Source of the DNA: Lates calcarifer
Lineage: Eukaryota > Chordata > Actinopteri > Centropomidae
DNA: 64,000 bases
Reading direction: 5' to 3'
Assembly (NCBI RefSeq): GCF_001640805.2
Contig: NC_066852.1
Span: 7,610,194-7,674,193 of the forward strand
How positions within the stretch are numbered: position 1 is the stretch's first letter; each line of letters starts with the position of its first letter. A program made the position numbers and the translations under genes. Under the pieces are notes generated by a model that saw only the letters and a program-made list of their open reading frames with translations, was not told the DNA's origin and did not search any database. This document shows positions 1 through 64,000 of this stretch, piece by piece.

Positions 1-60233
<60,233 letters not shown>

Positions 60234-60746
60234 CTGCAAGACAAGGAAGGGGGAGAGGAAAAGAGTGTTAGTGTGTGGAGTTGCTGCTTCAGGATCCACT
60301 CAGCACCTCAGGAGTAAACATGTGCTGAGCAGAGTGTAAAGAGTAGGTAGTAAACCTCGCCTTACACTCTGCCCCTAAAAAACTGGGACAACTGTTTGTT
60401 TCTGAAAAGAACTGTGTACTTATGCTTCAGGTGCTTTCAATATCACCATGAACAACATGTTTGAAACACAAATAGGAAAAAAGTGATGCTGGTAAATGTG
60501 GTCTCACCACCTTAATCCTCATTATTGGTGAGTGCTGGGGGGTGGGGGGTGCTTTGCCTTTCTATAAACACTGTCTGGCTTTTATAGAGAGAACAAAACA
60601 CACAGGAAAAAGCCTCGCAGGCAGTAAATCACTGGCGGGGTTATTAAGTGTTAAAGCAGGAGCATTACACTCCACTGCTAGCTACCACTACTGCTTATCA
60701 GCCAAGCACTGACAGACTACCCATGTCTACCTAAACACATGCGCGC

Positions 60747-60807
60747 ATACAACACTAACTACAAAACAACATACAACACTAACTACAAAACACACACACA
60801 CACACAC
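60747..60807. repeat. 24-bp tandem duplication plus (CA)n
   Basis: ATACAACACTAACTACAAAA occurs at 60747 and again at 60771, then runs into about 10 CA units, in intron 1. Confidence 0.92.
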
Positions 60808-62311
60808 TGCCTTAAGGCGTACATCCCCATTTCCGCTGGCAATCTCAGCCCTCTATCTATCCTTGTAGACATTTCAAGTTATCTGTGCTAACATGGTCTG
60901 CTCATTTTCATGCCGTTTAGTCCTATTCCATTCAGGCTGAGTTGGCAAGTCGTTCCTCTGTATATTCAACCAATTAATCCATTACAATTCAGGGGATATC
61001 TTAACTCAAGTGCAGATGCACTGAGCCTGAACAAGTGATTACCCGTGGCGGTGGCGAAGTGGTGGTCTTTCGCCTGGCTAGGAATAAGCTGAGAGATTTG
61101 TGGTGTTATTTGCGACGGTGGTGGTGAGGGTTGAGGGTAGGTTGGGGACTGTCAAAACAGAGCATTGTGTGGCGTCAGCTGAAGCAGAGCTGGATCACAA
61201 CAAGTTGGTAAGCCATAAGACCAAGTGAGATCATACATGTCAACAAAGCATTAAAAATCTGAGTATAAAAATTGTCTGTATTTAAATTGACTATATTTAT
61301 GGCTCCTGTACATGTGTAGCTAATACACCACAGCAGCATACACGCTAGACTGTTATTCTACAACTAAGCATACACTGTATGTTCTATCAATAAACAGAGA
61401 CCATGTGTTTAATTTGTTCTCCATCACTAACACTAAAGCTCAACAATGCATTATAGTGTATAACTTAACACGTAAGTTGTCAGGATGCATGATCAAAACA
61501 TCATGGTCAGTGCTGAATAATCTGGCTCATAAGGAATTCAAAAGCTGCTACACGTGCTGAGAACAAGTTCCAAGGTGCAAGCAGCAGAGCTAGGTCTGTG
61601 TGTAACGACAGAGCTGCAGCAGTGAGGCTTCTCCTTCCTGCTGGAGTGTGAGAAGCACTACATTACACCTGCGTCTTGCTCGGAAACATCTGTGCACACA
61701 ATGCAAAGGGAGGTGGGGACAACGGTTAACTGTGAAACCAGATCATAAGTAGTACAGATAGGCAATTAGCAAGAAAACACCCCCATCATCTAACTGACCA
61801 TGGTCTGTCCCCTGTGGTATTGTGTGTTTCACTGTATGAAAGGATTTGTTCATAAGTGCCCTACAGATTTTATTATAGGCCTCTCCTCCTATATTAGTTT
61901 CACACTTTTAGATGTGATTATGTGCTACACACAGACAGCCAGGCATCAAGCTGGTCACAGGGCACTGATACTTCAGTCTGAATTACATAACTCTTATTCA
62001 AATGAGTGTTTTCGGTAACTTTTTTCCAGTTTCCCAAGATTATCTGAATGTGTTTGCATGTTCTGAAATATGGCTTATGACTTCATGTTTTAGGTTAACT
62101 CAAGTCTTATGAGACTAACCAGGGACCACTTAATACAAGAGAGATATACATAACCAGTGCTCTTACAGCCCAGATCTAATACAGCAGTGAACAAAAGTGT
62201 ATACCATTACAACATAATTCGCTGACATTTTGTTACTGTCAAGTTAGAGTGCATTGTCTTGTACTTGCATCAAAACTAAGTCATATTAAAAACCTTTTCA
62301 CACATGCAATA

Positions 62312-62312
62312 C

Positions 62313-62390
<78 letters not shown>
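62312..62390. repeat. (TA)n(CA)n compound microsatellite
   Basis: Short TA run followed by about 34 CA units in intron 1, one of the longest CA tracts here. Confidence 0.97.
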
Positions 62391-62391
<1 letters not shown>

Positions 62392-64000
62392 TACAGAGGG
62401 TTACAAGGCCTTCACACCTTATCTTTTCCTAGTATATCTTCATCTACCTAAGTTACACAAAAGAACAAGGGAAAATATGGGAAATGCAAACTGCTCTCTA
62501 TAATAGCTCCAACCAAAATAAAATTTCAATTTATTGATTAGTCAATAAAGTTGTTACAAACTTTCACACCTGACAAACCTGGGCTAAAATTGGTGTATTT
62601 TGTGGCACAGATAATTTTTAAAAAGGCAGCACGGGGTCGTGGGGTCAGGGGAGGGTTAAATAGTTTAATTAACAGTCAGCCTGGAATCAGCTGACTTCTA
62701 AAATGGCACACAGAGACACTGGCATGCTTCTTGTTATTATCTATAGCTACTGCAGCACAACTGTGCACGTAGGGAAAAGTGAACTAACTGACTACATCCT
62801 TGCGGGCACTGAAACTTTGACCTGGTTCATTTCTGAAGTTCAGCTACTGTTGTAGCACTCACAGCTGAAATACTGATGAATGCTGCTGCCCTGTTAAGGC
62901 ATGAATGAAATAAAACAGCCAACAAGAGCAGAAGGCTTGAGTCTTCATCTTACATTCCAGTTCTATCCATCACCTTTTTTGCGACTGTTTCTGTTACTAT
63001 CAGGATGCTTTCAGCTATGGTGCACTTTCTCTGCCAAGAAGGCAACTGAATACATTATGATTCTCTCCTTTAGAATATATGGCACAAAAAAAACCTTCAC
63101 TGCAGTAACTGTGGTATACAGGGAAAAGTATAAGCAAATGCTGTGTGTTGCTGTCAACAACCAATTATCTCCAGTAATAAATGACTCAGTGAATGTATTA
63201 CACTTAATACTTTAAGTCTATATCTGATGCCTTCATCATCAATATCAAACCTTTCACTTATTACTCTGTAATAAATGATCACAGCATATGCATCACTCAC
63301 AATACTTATCAAAAATTTACAGACATTTGATGAACTAAAAAAGAAGTGAGTTGACAGATGCACAACTTTTACAATATATACAACTTCTTGTCTATTCTAT
63401 CTGGTAAAGGTACTAAATTGCCCTCTAAAAAAATCATTGGTCAAAATATCAAAATATTGTGTCTGCTCTGAACAAAATGCTAAGATGCACCCCTTCCACT
63501 GCCACTAGCTTGCTTAAAATGCACTGGGAAAACCACAGCTCAGTGGGAAGATATTTTCAAATCAACAACAGAAGTCTCAAATCGTGTTAGCTAACATAAC
63601 TTAAAACTTTTTCTAGAGCTTTTTTTTAACGCTTTCTTTACTCTTTCTTCTTTTAAAATTAAATAAAATTAATCAGACAGGTGTATCACTGGCTGAGGCT
63701 TGTGCACACGTTATGGCTTTGTCCTGATGTAAAGACATTTTGGTTGAATGTAATGAATGACTTGTCAGTACTGCCAAATCTACAGACTCCTTATTGCCCA
63801 GTTAAATATACACATGGAAAACAACTTGTAGGTGTAAAACAGAAGCAAGTACAGTGCCTCATCACATTTGCATTTATGGTAGTGAAACAGATAATCTTAA
63901 TGAATTGGAAAATATAGAAAATTACAATATGGTTAAGTTACAATTTAGATAACCGGCTCAGAGAATACACAGATTTATTAGCAATGGAGAAAGCAGCATT

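Larger units (their letters stand above)
60234..64000 (-). other. MED13 intron 1, 3' part
   Basis: 3767 bp upstream of exon 2, up to the window edge. No candidate for the first coding exon (expected to end in ...CHCNLFCL just before exon 2) was found, and no CpG-dense promoter. A long CA microsatellite lies at about 62322-62389 and a 24-bp tandem duplication at 60747. Confidence 0.8.

Noticed and set aside
62521..62560. Third copy of the ATTAATC-rich DNA element
   Set aside because: Only a short TTGATTAGTCAATAAA match without the characteristic interior.
60234..64000. First coding exon and promoter of MED13
   Set aside because: No sequence matching the conserved N-terminus with a donor site and no CpG-rich block were found in this stretch.

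Overview
The window is a piece of a bony-fish (teleost, probably percomorph-like) nuclear genome. It is dominated by one protein-coding gene on the minus strand, MED13, the large Mediator kinase-module subunit that links the module to core Mediator. The organism call rests on the vertebrate MED13 exon structure, the GT-AG introns, the dense CA/GT and CT/GA microsatellites, and several interspersed repeats of the sort common in teleosts: a tRNA-derived SINE ending in an AATAAAGGCAAAA-type tail, a LINE 3' tail, and degenerate TAATCGATTA-rich DNA elements.

Transcription runs from high to low coordinates. I could place 28 consecutive coding exons. They are numbered 2 to 29 on the assumption that one 5' coding exon lies beyond 64000 and one 3' exon lies below position 1, which fits the 30-exon layout recalled for the human gene. 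The 28 exons total 6293 coding bases. Every junction keeps the reading frame, giving 2097 complete codons plus two bases, with no internal stop or frameshift. Adding about 22 N-terminal and 43 C-terminal residues from the missing exons gives about 2160 residues, close to the roughly 2170 of human MED13. Residue numbers below count from the first codon of exon 2.

Layout: 60234-64000 is the 3' part of intron 1. Exons 2-4 (60 to 33 kb) are separated by very long introns of 10.0 and 16.6 kb. Exons 5-9 (27.6 to 21.8 kb) encode the rest of the N-terminal domain and the start of the disordered linker. Exons 10-15 (20.2 to 13.1 kb) encode the linker, with short conserved patches. Exon 16 (11.2 to 10.3 kb) carries the TPR-repeat tract and the Cys-rich MID-like segment. 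Exons 17-29 (9.7 to 0.4 kb) encode the C-terminal PIWI-like part, interrupted by the Ser/Gly-rich exon 20.

No second gene, RNA gene, CRISPR array or operon-like arrangement was found. The long introns hold repeats, several near-perfect hairpins and a few repeat-free blocks that could be regulatory. I see no sign of a novel multi-gene system. The items most worth checking are a GC-AG intron (intron 21), a NAGNAG acceptor (exon 17), a 31-nt micro-exon next to a shortened linker (exons 11-12), a retained Fbw7-type phosphodegron (exon 6), and perfect or near-perfect intronic hairpins at 7781 and 46984.
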